The position numbers and the translations under genes are program-made. The notes below the pieces were generated by a model, which saw nothing but the letters and a program-made list of their open reading frames with translations, did no database searches and had not been told where the DNA came from. Positions 41,109 to 50,268 of a stretch of DNA of 64,000 bases are shown here, piece by piece; position 1 is the first letter of the stretch, and the number at the start of each line of letters is the position of its first letter. The DNA is taken from the NCBI RefSeq assembly GCF_014202315.1, contig NZ_JACHGN010000001.1, positions 333,757 to 397,756 on the forward strand, written 5' to 3'. The stretch comes from Thermocatellispora tengchongensis (GTDB lineage: Bacteria; Actinomycetota; Actinomycetes; Streptosporangiales; Streptosporangiaceae).

Positions 41109-42467
41109 TCAATTCGTGGTCGCCGCCAGTTCGTCGATCCTCTTCAGGCCCTCGTCGAGACTTGCGACCGGGATGCCGTCGCGGACCTGGCCCTGCTGGA
41201 CGGCGGTGAGCGCCGAGACCGACAGGCCGGTGGCACGCGCGACCTGGTAGAGCTGCACCGGGCCTATCGCGGTGTTGACGCCGCGGAAGACCACGATCTC
41301 ATCGCCTCTGCTGCCGACGAAGAACTGGTCCTGGGTCCACTGGTAGGCGAGGTAGCCCCCCAAGCCCAGCGGGAGCAGGACGGCCGCCAGCAGGGTGGCC
41401 ATCAGCAGCGGGATGCGTGGCGCCCTGGTGTGCCGGATGCCTCGCGGCGTGGCCTGGTTCGCGGTGGTGATCGGATCAGAGACCTTCGGTGGCGCCGCGG
41501 TGGTATTCGGCCCGGCGGGGTGCTCTGGGTCGCTCCCGGTGGGCGCCGGGGCGGCGGGCACAGGTGCGGGCGGTGGATTGTGCTGGGATGGCGGTACTGG
41601 AGGAGAGCCATGCCGGGAGTGGGGTGTCGCCGCTCGTACGGGATGATCGTGATCGTCCTGGGGATGGGCTCTGGCAGGCGGGCGTTGGGTGAGCCGGGTG
41701 AGCAGGTCGTCGATGGCGGGCCGCCTGGCGGGGTTCTTCGCCAGGCAGGCGGCCATCAGCGGGCCCAGGTGGCCGGGCACCCCGTTCAGGTCGGGGTCGC
41801 GGGCCACGATGGAGCCGATCACCGCCGCGGGTGTGTCACCGGGGAACGCCAGGTGTCCGGTGGCGGCGTACACGATGGTGGCGGCCCACGCGAACACGTC
41901 CGATGCCGCGTCGGCTCGATGGCCGTTCAACTGCTCGGGCGACAGGTAGGCCGGTGTGCCGACGATGCCGGAGCGCGTGGTGGCGTGTTCGAGGGCATGG
42001 GCGATGCCGAAGTCGATGACCACCGGTCCTTCCGGTCCCATGATCACGTTGCTGGGCTTGAAGTCGCGGTGCACGATGCCGCCCCGGTGGATCGCCGACA
42101 GAGCGGTGAGCGTGGCGACCGCCAGCCGGTCCAGCCCACCGCCGTGCCGGGGCCCGTCGGCGACGACCAGTTCCTGCAGCGATGGCCCGGGTACGTACTC
42201 GCTGACCATGAAGGGCTGGTCGCCTTCTGTGATCCCTATGTCCAGGACCTGGGCGGTGCAGAATGCCGCCACGCGGCGGGTGAGCTCCGCCTCGCGCAGG
42301 AACCGCTGCCGGGTCTTGGGGTCGCTCGCCATCCGAGGGTGCAGCACCTTGACGGCGACCTTCCGTCCCGAGGGTGCCTGACCGAGGTGGACCACGCCCT
42401 GGCCGCCCTCGCCCAGCACTCTGATCAGCCGATACCCGCCGACCTGCTCGGGATCATGTGCGGCCAA
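41109..42467 (-). CDS. Ser/Thr protein kinase with PP2C-type extracellular domain
   Basis: 452 residues from TTG with GGAAGGGG six bases upstream (LAAHDPEQVGGYRLIRVLGEG fits actinomycete kinase starts). Kinase domain about 12-270: GEGGQGVVHLG, VAVKVL, catalytic HRDFKPSN, VIDFG, TPAYLSPEQ. A Pro/Thr/His linker (about 275-345), a membrane helix (about 350-372), then an extracellular domain: WTQDQFFVGSRGDEIVVFRGVN...IGPVQLYQVARATG. That domain is what I know from the C-terminus of PstP-type PP2C phosphatases, not from kinases, which usually have PASTA repeats. It may share the phosphatase's ligand. Confidence 0.87.
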   Translation of the reverse strand: MAAHDPEQVGGYRLIRVLGEGGQGVVHLGQAPSGRKVAVKVLHPRMASDPKTRQRFLREAELTRRVAAFCTAQVLDIGITEGDQPFMVSEYVPGPSLQELVVADGPRHGGGLDRLAVATLTALSAIHRGGIVHRDFKPSNVIMGPEGPVVIDFGIAHALEHATTRSGIVGTPAYLSPEQLNGHRADAASDVFAWAATIVYAATGHLAFPGDTPAAVIGSIVARDPDLNGVPGHLGPLMAACLAKNPARRPAIDDLLTRLTQRPPARAHPQDDHDHPVRAATPHSRHGSPPVPPSQHNPPPAPVPAAPAPTGSDPEHPAGPNTTAAPPKVSDPITTANQATPRGIRHTRAPRIPLLMATLLAAVLLPLGLGGYLAYQWTQDQFFVGSRGDEIVVFRGVNTAIGPVQLYQVARATGLSVSALTAVQQGQVRDGIPVASLDEGLKRIDELAATTN

Positions 42468-42929
42468 GGCGCACCCCTTCCATAACCCACCCCGGCGGCC
42501 CCGATCCGCTCCTGAATCCAAGACGACGATAGGCGGCACATTGCCGCATGGGGAAGGGGAAGCGGGAGCGGGCTATGGGTGTGGCCGGCAGGGTCTGAAC
42601 AGTGGTGTCCTGCTCGGCTCGTGTCGGCCCGGGGGCGAGCCCCGGTTTCGGCCTTTTTGGTATTACTCGGCTTTCTCCTGGTTAAGGGACACCTGTCATT
42701 GTGGTGAGGGCATAGATTCGTGGAATTCTTTCGGGGGGATTCCGCCGACGGGATGGCGGGCCGGGCCTGCGGAGGGCTCCCTCGGCTGCCGGGGCTTACG
42801 TCCGTGGGCTCGGGCTACGGCCCGGGGGCATGCTCCTGTGGAGCCGGGGCGGCGGGGCGGTGGCCTCTGGCGGGATTCGGCGGGTTAGATTCGGGGTGTT
42901 GCCCAACTCCCTGAAAGAGGGGTCGCGTA
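42468..42929. other. Intergenic, no gene seen
   Basis: About 460 bases between divergent kinase and DUF427 genes; carries both promoters (AT-richer at 42660-42735, with TATTACTCGG and TAGATTC). ORFs are Gly-rich shadows. Confidence 0.5.
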
Positions 42930-43316
42930 ATGCTGAGGAAGGTTCTTCTGCCCAGTGCGGAGCACCCGATCACGATCAAGCCCACCAGGGCGCGGGTCGT
43001 CGTGACCGTCGCCGGTCACACCGTCGCCGACACGACCGACGCCCTGTCGCTGAACGAGGCCGATTACCCGGCCGTCCAGTACATCCCGCTCGACGACGTG
43101 GACCAGCGGGTGTTGCGGCGGACCAAGACATCGACCTACTGCCCGTACAAGGGGGAGGCCGGCTACTACAGCGTCGTGACGCCCGAGGGGCACGTCGCCG
43201 AGGACGTGGTCTGGGAGTATCGGGAGCCGCACGACGCGGTCAAGCAGATCGCCGGCCACGTCGCCTTCTACGCCGATCGGGCCGAGATCGCCGTGCTGGA
43301 GGAGGCGTCGGGCTGA
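42930..43316 (+). CDS. DUF427 domain protein
   Basis: 128 residues from ATG (AGAGGGG upstream). The domain covers almost the whole length: VVTVAGHTVADTTDAL, YPAVQYIPLDDVDQRVL, the signature TYCPYKGEAGYYSV, VWEYREPHDAVKQIAGHVAFY. Small soluble beta-rich family common in actinomycetes and fungi, function not established; some annotated as nucleotidyltransferase-like without proof. Confidence 0.92.
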   Translation: MLRKVLLPSAEHPITIKPTRARVVVTVAGHTVADTTDALSLNEADYPAVQYIPLDDVDQRVLRRTKTSTYCPYKGEAGYYSVVTPEGHVAEDVVWEYREPHDAVKQIAGHVAFYADRAEIAVLEEASG

Positions 43317-43428
43317 CGGACGAGGAGGGACGGCCGTCGGTCAGAGGCGGCAGAGCGCTTTATCGGTGGCGGGTGCTCCGTGATCGGCGAGGGGTCGGGG
43401 ATCGGCCGGTAGAAGCAGGGAGAGGTCC

Positions 43429-43725
43429 TCAGCGTACGTGGCCCATCAGCAGCGCCGACCATATCGACTCGGCCTCGTTTCGGGGCCAGCGGTCGGTTTC
43501 CCAGATTCTGCCGGCTCGCCCGATCGCCGAAACGGTTCTTCTGATGAACCATTCGTCGTCTTTGACGCAGAGCTGGAATACGGGATACGAACAAGGGCAG
43601 GTCTGTCGGGTGATGCGAGCCTCGTCGGTTTTGTCGTTGATTCTGTGCCAGACCAGCGTCTCGCAGTGGGACGCCGGTTCGGGGACGTGGCCGCCGATGC
43701 ACCTCGGAAGTCCGTAGAGGCTCAT
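43429..43725 (-). CDS. Hypothetical protein
   Basis: 98 residues starting MSLYGLPRCIGGHVPEP. Contains HCETLVWHRINDKT, RQTCPCSYPVFQLCVKDDEWFIRR and ESIWSALLMGHVR; five Cys, amphipathic, no signal peptide. The ordered aromatic/charged pattern is protein-like and local GC is below the surroundings. No ribosome site is visible before the ATG. Family unknown. Confidence 0.5.
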   Translation of the reverse strand: MSLYGLPRCIGGHVPEPASHCETLVWHRINDKTDEARITRQTCPCSYPVFQLCVKDDEWFIRRTVSAIGRAGRIWETDRWPRNEAESIWSALLMGHVR

Positions 43726-43817
43726 ATTAATGGATGATCACACAAATCCCTGCCCGTCCACATGCGAAAGGGTGAATGCTGGGGTTTGTTGAAGTTGGCG
43801 CGGATAATGGGGAAGTG

Positions 43818-44342
43818 ATGTGGAAAGCGCCGGAGATCGAATGGAATCCTCGGTACGTTGAGGCGTGCGCCGGCGATGAGCGGGCGGTGGCGGACTTCTG
43901 GCTCGACCATCATCGCGAGACCCTGCTGTGGAAGTGCGGCGGGCTCACCGAGGAGCAGCTCAAGACGCGGTGCGTCGAGCCGTCGGCGCTGTCGCTGCTG
44001 GGGCTCGTCCGGCACATGGCGGAGGTGGAGCGCGACTGGTTCCGCACCCGGTTCGCCGGGGAGCGGGTCGGCTATCTGTACTGCACCGACGACGACCTCG
44101 ACGCCGAGTTCGACGTCGCGGGCGCCGACGCGGAGGCCGACTTCGGCGTGTACGCGCGCGAGATCGAGGCCGTACGCCGTACGACGTCGGGGCGCTCGCT
44201 CGACGAGACCTTCATGGACCCGCGGCGCGAGGTCGAGATGAACCTGCGGTGGGTCTACACCCTCATGATCCAGGAGTACGCCCGCCACAACGGGCACGCG
44301 GACCTGTTGCGCGAGCGCATCGACGGCGCCACGGGGCACTGA
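43818..44342 (+). CDS. DinB-family (DUF664) protein
   Basis: 174 residues from ATG (GTG at 43815 also possible; GGGGAAG upstream). Four-helix bundle: HHRETLLWKCGGLTEEQLKT, LVRHMAEVERDWFRTRFAG, NLRWVYTLMIQEYARHNGHADLLRERIDG. Metal-binding His of DinB proteins are at HMAEVE and the C-terminal EYARHNGHADLL. Mycothiol-dependent or related thiol transferases belong to this superfamily; substrate unknown. Confidence 0.9.
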   Translation: MWKAPEIEWNPRYVEACAGDERAVADFWLDHHRETLLWKCGGLTEEQLKTRCVEPSALSLLGLVRHMAEVERDWFRTRFAGERVGYLYCTDDDLDAEFDVAGADAEADFGVYAREIEAVRRTTSGRSLDETFMDPRREVEMNLRWVYTLMIQEYARHNGHADLLRERIDGATGH

Positions 44343-44500
44343 GGCCCGCGCGCCCGCTCCGGCGAGGAGGTAGGGTCAAGGTAATTTGACCGATCCGTAC
44401 CGATGGGGCCTTCGGGCAGGTCGGTACGGGTGGGGCACCTCCGCGGTGACCTCGGGTGCAAGCGCGAATCAAGCGGCTTGCAGGTGCGTGACTCGAAGCT

Positions 44501-45304
44501 ATGCCCATGACGATGCACGGAATCGCGCCATCCCTGAGCCAGTACACCCGGGTCAGTGGCGACCTGGCGATCGGAGCCACGGTCAGCGTGGTGGTTCCGG
44601 CCATGAACGAGGCGGCCAACCTGCCGCACGTGTTCGCCACCCTGCCCAAGTGGATCGACGAGGTCGTCCTGGTCGACGGCAACTCCACCGACGACACGGT
44701 GGCCGTCGCCAGGGAGCTGCGGCCCGATGTGCGGGTCGTGACGCAGAGTGGCAAGGGTAAGGGGAACGCCCTCATCGAGGGGTTCAAGGCCGCCACCGGG
44801 GACATCATCGTCATGATCGACGCTGATGGGTCCACGGACGGCCGGGAGATCGTGCGGTTCGTGTCCGCGCTGGTGGCCGGTGCCGACTTCGCCAAGGGCT
44901 CGCGATTCGCCTCTGGTGCGGGATCGGATGACATCAGCGTGACCCGCTCGCTCGGCAACACGGTCCTCACCACCCTGACCAACTGGCTGTACGGCACCCG
45001 CTACACCGACCTGTGCTACGGCTACAACGCCTTCTGGGCCCGCCACCTGGACGCGCTCGCCCTCGACTGCGACGGCTTCGAGATCGAGACGCTGATGAAC
45101 GTGCGCGCCGCCCAGGCCGGCCTGGTGGTGCAGGAGGTGCCCAGCCACGAGCGCTGCCGCATCCACGGCACGAGCAACCTGCACGCCGTACGCGACGGGT
45201 GGCGCGTGCTGAAGACGATCCTGCGCGAGCGGCGCCGGGGGCGCGTCCCGGCCGCCGCGGAGCCGGAGATCGCCCCCGAGTTCGGCGAGCGTGTTGCCGC
45301 TTGA
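44501..45304 (+). CDS. Family 2 glycosyltransferase (dolichyl/polyprenyl-phosphate mannose synthase-like)
   Basis: 267 residues (ATG at 44510 also possible). GT-A fold: VSVVVPAMNEAANLPHVF, VLVDGNSTDDT, GKGKGNALIEGF, metal-binding MIDADGS (about 107), GADFAKGSRF, TDLCYGYNAFW, EIETLMNVRAAQAGL. Transfers sugar from a nucleotide donor, likely to polyprenyl phosphate or a wall glycan. No C-terminal membrane helices. A 16-bp terminator follows. Confidence 0.9.
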   Translation: MPMTMHGIAPSLSQYTRVSGDLAIGATVSVVVPAMNEAANLPHVFATLPKWIDEVVLVDGNSTDDTVAVARELRPDVRVVTQSGKGKGNALIEGFKAATGDIIVMIDADGSTDGREIVRFVSALVAGADFAKGSRFASGAGSDDISVTRSLGNTVLTTLTNWLYGTRYTDLCYGYNAFWARHLDALALDCDGFEIETLMNVRAAQAGLVVQEVPSHERCRIHGTSNLHAVRDGWRVLKTILRERRRGRVPAAAEPEIAPEFGERVAA

Positions 45305-45324
45305 GCACCCTGAACACAACAGGC

Positions 45325-45359
45325 AAAGGCCCCGGCGTCCCACGGACGCCGGGGCCTTT
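45325..45359. terminator. Bidirectional terminator
   Basis: AAAGGCCCCGGCGTCC, loop CAC, GGACGCCGGGGCCTTT: 16-bp perfect stem with A- and T-ends, between convergent genes. Confidence 0.95.
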
Positions 45360-45368
45360 CGCATGGGG

Positions 45369-45785
45369 TCAGGCCGCGTCGCGGCGCAGGCCCATGTACT
45401 GCAGTTCGGCGATGGCGGCCACCGCGAGGGCCTGGACGACGACGAACGCCGTGCCCAGGGGGTTGGGGTCCACCCAGCCGGTGAACAGCAGCGCGATGCT
45501 GTCGATGGCCCACAGGGCGTTGACGGCGATCAGCGTCCAGATGGCGGCCCGCGGACGCGTGCGCCGGCCGGCCAGGTAGCCGAGCACGGCCGCGTAGGGC
45601 AGCAGGGCGATCCCGGCCCAGCGCAGCAGCGGCTCGGGCAGGGCCAGCAGGTCGGCCAGCGGGGCCGCGGCGGCGGCGAGGATGATCGCGAAGCCGCCCG
45701 TGGCGATGGTGTCGAGCCACAGCACCCGGGTCAGCAGCGGGGTGCGGGCGGCGGCGGTCGCGGGGGTGGCGTGCGTCGCGGTCAT
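45369..45785 (-). CDS. Four-helix membrane protein
   Basis: 138 residues from MTATHATPATAAARTPL with AAGGAG six bases upstream. Four membrane helices (about 15-38, 45-62, 68-88, 100-122). WLDTIATGGFAIILAAAAAPLADLLALPEPLL is typical of small actinobacterial integral proteins related to SPW-type or DoxX-like proteins, but no motif is decisive. Function unknown. Confidence 0.8.
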   Translation of the reverse strand: MTATHATPATAAARTPLLTRVLWLDTIATGGFAIILAAAAAPLADLLALPEPLLRWAGIALLPYAAVLGYLAGRRTRPRAAIWTLIAVNALWAIDSIALLFTGWVDPNPLGTAFVVVQALAVAAIAELQYMGLRRDAA

Positions 45786-45987
45786 TGGCAGCTCCTTCGG
45801 TTGAGATCGCGAGTGCGGGTTCAGCACATCGCGCTCGCGGGTGCCAAGTGCAGACATGGCACTGCCGATCACTGCCGATTTCGCCGCCACACGTCGGCGT
45901 ACGCCGCTTCACACCGCTGCCGGCACTGCCGGACCACGCCGAAAGCACTGCCAAATGCTGCCAAACGGGTGCCGGATCGACGGGGCG

Positions 45988-47340
45988 TCACCAACCGGCC
46001 TCTCTGCGTAGATCGTCGGCGATCAGCTTGGCCGCCGCGTTCTGCCAGTTGTAGAGGGTGCGTTCGGGGACTTCGCCGACGAACCAGTCGAACGCCTGCC
46101 GCTCGTCCGGGGACAGCCGCGTACGGTCGGCGCCGCGCCGGTACGGCCGCAGCCCCCGGACGTAGGGGTAGTAAAGGACGTTGTAGTAGCGCCACTCCTC
46201 GCTGGTGCCGAAGTCGCCCTCGCGTGGCTTGAGACGCTGGATGCTCTCCAGGAGCAGGTGCTTCAGCTCGGCCGCGCGTTCGAGGGGGATGTCGCCGGTG
46301 ACCCGCTTGTCGATCATGGGCAGGTTCGCCAGCGGGCTGCTGGCCAGCTTGCCCAGGTCGCCGTAGTTGGCCAGGGCGCGGCGGGTCAGGCGGACGAACT
46401 CGGCCTCGTCGAGTGGCGGCGGGCCCTGGTCGCGGCGCGGCAGGGCCTCGGAGGACTCGCGCAGTTCGGCGCGTTCGCGGCGGATCTCGGGGTCGCCCAG
46501 GAAGGCGATCCGGTCGAGTGCCCGGTGCACCGGCCCGGCCAGGGTCTGCACGGCGACGGCCGCGGCGATCACCCCGAACAGCAGCGTGCTCAGGCCGGCG
46601 CTGCCCGCGTGCCCGCCGAGCGCGATGGCGAGCGCGACCTGCCCGCCCACCACGACGGCCACGGACACGGCGCCCAGCAGGGAGCGCGCCATGTCGCGCC
46701 ACAGCGCCTCGCCCGCCTGGAACGCGCTGGACATCGCCATGGCCACGCCGAGCATGACCATGTCCACGTCGATGGCCAGGATGGCCAGGACGGCCGGGAG
46801 CGACCCCGGCCCGCCCGGGGGAGCGAGCGCGGGGAACAGCAGCAGGGCCGCGCCCAGGCCGAAGAAGAGGGTGGCGATCAGGGCGAGCACGCCCGTGCGC
46901 GGCGGCCTCGCCCGCACCAGGAGCACCACCACTCCGGCCAGGGGGACCAGGAGCAGCACGGCGGTCGCGATCCGGGCCGGGGTATGGGAGCCGGCCGACG
47001 GCGGCAGAAGGGCGAGCCAGGCGAGCGCGGCGCACGTCACCGGCACGAGCCCTCTCGACCAGGCGCGGTCCAGCCGCTCGGTGCCGGGGACGAGCGTCAG
47101 CACCGCGCCCGTCCACAGCAGGGCCGGGAGGTAGGTCAGCACGGTCTCGGCCCGCGCCAAGACGGACGCGGCGTCCGCCCCGGGGCCGGTGGCGCGGATC
47201 TGCGCCACGGCCAGTGCCGCGCCGTACGCCAGCAGGCCCAGGCCGGCCCGCCGGGGCCCGCGGCCCCGGGGGTCGCGGCCGATCACGTACAGTCCGAGCC
47301 ACCAGGTCAGCCCGCAGACCGTGGCCACGGCGAACAGCAT
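45988..47340 (-). CDS. Multi-pass membrane protein with soluble C-terminal domain
   Basis: 450 residues from MLFAVATVCGLTWWLGLYVIG with GGAGGAGGGGG upstream. About eight membrane helices fill residues 1-265 in an arrangement like the N-terminal half of some membrane-bound sensor kinases. The C-terminal 180 residues are soluble: FVRLTRRALANYGDLGKLASSPL, LKHLLLESIQRLKPREGD, WRYYNVLYYPYVRGLRPY and FDWFVGEVPERTLYNWQNAAAKLIADDLR. The C-terminal end matches no catalytic domain I know; it may be a signalling or DNA-binding-like module. Divergent from catalase by 127 bases. Confidence 0.8.
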   Translation of the reverse strand: MLFAVATVCGLTWWLGLYVIGRDPRGRGPRRAGLGLLAYGAALAVAQIRATGPGADAASVLARAETVLTYLPALLWTGAVLTLVPGTERLDRAWSRGLVPVTCAALAWLALLPPSAGSHTPARIATAVLLLVPLAGVVVLLVRARPPRTGVLALIATLFFGLGAALLLFPALAPPGGPGSLPAVLAILAIDVDMVMLGVAMAMSSAFQAGEALWRDMARSLLGAVSVAVVVGGQVALAIALGGHAGSAGLSTLLFGVIAAAVAVQTLAGPVHRALDRIAFLGDPEIRRERAELRESSEALPRRDQGPPPLDEAEFVRLTRRALANYGDLGKLASSPLANLPMIDKRVTGDIPLERAAELKHLLLESIQRLKPREGDFGTSEEWRYYNVLYYPYVRGLRPYRRGADRTRLSPDERQAFDWFVGEVPERTLYNWQNAAAKLIADDLRREAGW

Positions 47341-47467
47341 GTAGCCCCCTCCTCCCATCCGGGAGCGTATCGAGGGGGTGTGCCAACTCGGTGGCGGCTC
47401 CCAGCTTTAACGCGCCGCATAGCGGATAGGGAGGGACGGAAGACCGCAAACCGGACAGGGAACCGCT

Positions 47468-49117
47468 ATGACCGACATCTCACGCGGTGGTGCCGAAGGT
47501 CGGCGGCCACTGACCAACCGGCAGGGCCACCCCGTATACGACAACCAGAACCAGCGGACCGTCGGCCCCCGCGGCCCCGCGACGCTGGAGAACTACCAGT
47601 TCCTGGAGAAGATCTCGCACTTCGACCGGGAGCGCATCCCGGAACGGGTCGTGCACGCGCGCGGCGTCACGACGTACGGGTTCTTCGAGGCGTACGGGCG
47701 GGTCGGCGACGAGCCGATCGAGCGTTACACCCGGGCCAAGCTGTTCCAGCAGGCGGGCAAGCGCACCGAGGTGGCCGTGCGCTTCTCCACCGTGATCGGC
47801 GGACGCGACTCGGCCGAGACGGCGCGCGACCCGCGCGGGTTCGCGATCAAGTTCTACACCGAGGACGGCAACTGGGACCTCGTGGGCAACAACCTCGCGG
47901 TCTTCTTCATCCGGGACGCGATCAAGTTCCCCGACGTCATCCATGCCCTCAAGCCCGACCCGGTGACGTTCCGGCAGGAACCCAACCGGATCTTCGACTT
48001 CATGTCGCAGACGCCCGAGAGCATGCACATGCTCGTCAACCTGTTCAGCCCGCGCGGCATCCCCGCCGACTACCGGCACATGCAGGGCTTCGGCGTCAAC
48101 ACCTACAAGTGGGTCAACCAGCAGGGCGAGACCCACCTGGTGAAGTACCACTGGCTGCCCAAGCAGGGCGTGCGCAGCATGACCCAGGCGGACGCGGCGG
48201 CCGTGCAGGCGCTCGACCTCGGGCACGCCACCCGCGACCTCATGCAGGCCATCGAGCGCGGCGAGTACCCCGAATGGGAGCTGGTCGTCCAGCTCATGAC
48301 CGACGACGAGCACACCGAGCTCGACTTCGACCCGCTCGACGACACCAAGGTGTGGCCGGAGAACGACTTCCCGCCGATGCCGGTGGGCCGGCTGGTGCTC
48401 AACCGCAACGTGGACAACTTCTTCGCCGAGAACGAGCAGATCTCCTTCGGCACCGGCGTGCTGGTGGACGGGCTGGACTTCTCCGACGACAAGATGCTCG
48501 TCGGGCGGACCTTCTCCTACAGCGACACCCAGCGCTACCGGGTGGGGCCCAACTACCTCCAGCTCCCGGTCAACCAGGCCAAGAGCGACATCCGCACCAA
48601 CCAGCGCGACGGCCAGATGACCTTCTACGTGGACACGGCCGGCGAGAGCCCGCACATCAACTACGAGCCGTCGCTGATCGACGGGCTGCACGAGGCCGAA
48701 TACCCGACCGTGGACGAGCAGGGGCCGGTGATCAGCGGCCGGCTCACCCGCAAGCGCATCCCGCGTACCAACGACTACAAGCAGGCCGGGCAGCGCTACC
48801 TGCTCATGGAGCAGTGGGAGCGCGACGACCTCGTGCACAACTTCGTCGCCAACCTCTCGCAGTGCGACCGGCGCATCCAGGAGCGGATGGTCTGGCACCT
48901 GCTGCTGGTCGAGGACGACCTCGGCCTGCGGGTCGGCGAGGGGCTGGGCATCGGCCCGCAGGACGTCGCGCACCTGGAGCCGCTGCCCAAGCAGACCCTC
49001 ACCGAGGAGGACCGCGCCCGCCTGGCCAACCTGGGCAAGAACGGGCCGCGTGACGTTACCGGGCTGAAGATGACCCACTGCGTGCCCAACGAGCGCGCCG
49101 ACGTCAAGCCGCACTAG
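47468..49117 (+). CDS. katA: Monofunctional haem catalase
   Basis: 549 residues. Distal His63 in [19 protein letters not shown], distal Asn in VGNNLAVFF (family position), [20 protein letters not shown], and the proximal haem Tyr in [17 protein letters not shown] (about 355). Clade-3-sized small-subunit catalase with a C-terminal extension. Decomposes H2O2. ATG follows a purine-poor leader; a divergent membrane protein lies 127 bases upstream. No Fur/CatR-type regulator gene is adjacent. Confidence 0.95.
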   Translation: MTDISRGGAEGRRPLTNRQGHPVYDNQNQRTVGPRGPATLENYQFLEKISHFDRERIPERVVHARGVTTYGFFEAYGRVGDEPIERYTRAKLFQQAGKRTEVAVRFSTVIGGRDSAETARDPRGFAIKFYTEDGNWDLVGNNLAVFFIRDAIKFPDVIHALKPDPVTFRQEPNRIFDFMSQTPESMHMLVNLFSPRGIPADYRHMQGFGVNTYKWVNQQGETHLVKYHWLPKQGVRSMTQADAAAVQALDLGHATRDLMQAIERGEYPEWELVVQLMTDDEHTELDFDPLDDTKVWPENDFPPMPVGRLVLNRNVDNFFAENEQISFGTGVLVDGLDFSDDKMLVGRTFSYSDTQRYRVGPNYLQLPVNQAKSDIRTNQRDGQMTFYVDTAGESPHINYEPSLIDGLHEAEYPTVDEQGPVISGRLTRKRIPRTNDYKQAGQRYLLMEQWERDDLVHNFVANLSQCDRRIQERMVWHLLLVEDDLGLRVGEGLGIGPQDVAHLEPLPKQTLTEEDRARLANLGKNGPRDVTGLKMTHCVPNERADVKPH

Positions 49118-49137
49118 CGGCGGCTCTCGGTACGCGG

Positions 49138-50268
49138 CTACCCGCAGAAGGTCCTGATCGTGCCGGTCAGGATGGCGGTCAGGTGGTGGAGTGAGGCGGT
49201 GTCGGCCCACTCGGTGGCCGAGTGGGCGCCGCCGCCGTCGGCGCCGATCATCAGGCACGGGATGCCGGCCGCGTCGAGGAGGGCGCAGTCGGTCCAGAAC
49301 GGCTCGGCCCGGATGACCGGGTCGCGGCCCAGGGTGGCGCGCACCTGGTCGGCGACGCAGGCCACGATCGGGGAGGCGGGATCGGCCTCGAACGGCGCCC
49401 GCTCCAGGCCGCGTTCCAGCCGGTAGCGGAAGCCGGGCACGGTCGCGGCCAGGCGGTCCAGGATCTCGCGAAGCTCGGTCTCGACCGTGGCGGCCGTCTC
49501 GCCGGGCACGGTGCGGCGCTCCAGCGTGATCGTGCACCGGGCGGGGTAGGACGACGCCTCCTCGCCGCCGCTGATCAGGGAGGCGTGCACGGTCCCGGGC
49601 CCGAGCCGGGGGTGCGGCGCGAGGCGGGCGCCGTACGCCTCCAGCTCGACCAGGAAGTGGCCCGCCTTGGCGATGGCGTCCACGCCCAGCTCAGGGCGCG
49701 ACCCGTGCGCGGCGCGGCCCTCGATCGTCACCTCGAACCAGGCGAACCCCTTGTGCGCGAGCGTGAGCTCCAGGTGGCTCGGCTCGGTGACCACGGCCGC
49801 GTCGGCGGTGAAGGAGGCCAGCACCTCCTCGGTGCCCAGGCTGCCGTGCTCCTCGTCGGCCACGCACGCCACCAGCACGTCCCCGCGCAGCGGCCCCTCA
49901 CGTACGGCCCGCGCCGCCGCGGCCATCATGGCGGCGACGCCGGACTTCATGTCGAACGCGCCGCGCCCGAAGATCTTGCCGTCCTCCCGGTACGGCGTCA
50001 GCGGCTCGCCGTCGTAGCCGGCCAGCGTGACCGTGTCCACGTGGCCGTTGAGCAGCAGCGAGCGCCCGCCGCCCGTGCCCCGCGCGATCCCGACCACGGA
50101 CGGGCGGCCCGGGTGCGCCTCCAGGCGGTGCACCTCGAAGCCGTGTGCGACCAGCCAGTCGGCGCAGTACGCGGCGATGCGGGCCTCGCCCGCCCCGCCC
50201 GGCACCAGCGCGGGGTTGACCGACTCGATCGCGATCAGGTCGGCGAGCAGATCCACCGGGTCGGTCAT
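49138..50268 (-). CDS. M20-family metallopeptidase/deacylase
   Basis: 376 residues. ArgE/DapE type: LLLNGHVDTVTL (first metal His-x-Asp), GRGAFDMKSGVAAMM, ADEEHGSLGTEE (catalytic Glu pair), VTEPSHLELTLAHKGFAWFEVTIEGRAAH start of the dimerisation domain, and SATEWADTASLHHL final His. Hydrolyses an N-acyl or peptide bond of an amino acid. Its ATG overlaps the stop of the diaminopropionate ammonia-lyase-like gene, so the two act in one pathway, perhaps releasing an amino acid that the lyase then deaminates. Confidence 0.9.
   Translation of the reverse strand: MTDPVDLLADLIAIESVNPALVPGGAGEARIAAYCADWLVAHGFEVHRLEAHPGRPSVVGIARGTGGGRSLLLNGHVDTVTLAGYDGEPLTPYREDGKIFGRGAFDMKSGVAAMMAAAARAVREGPLRGDVLVACVADEEHGSLGTEEVLASFTADAAVVTEPSHLELTLAHKGFAWFEVTIEGRAAHGSRPELGVDAIAKAGHFLVELEAYGARLAPHPRLGPGTVHASLISGGEEASSYPARCTITLERRTVPGETAATVETELREILDRLAATVPGFRYRLERGLERAPFEADPASPIVACVADQVRATLGRDPVIRAEPFWTDCALLDAAGIPCLMIGADGGGAHSATEWADTASLHHLTAILTGTIRTFCG

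Noticed and set aside
46258-49053. Very long plus-strand frame of 931 codons
   Set aside because: Low-complexity Arg/Gly/Ala/Gln composition and full overlap with the membrane protein and catalase genes, which have clear motifs.
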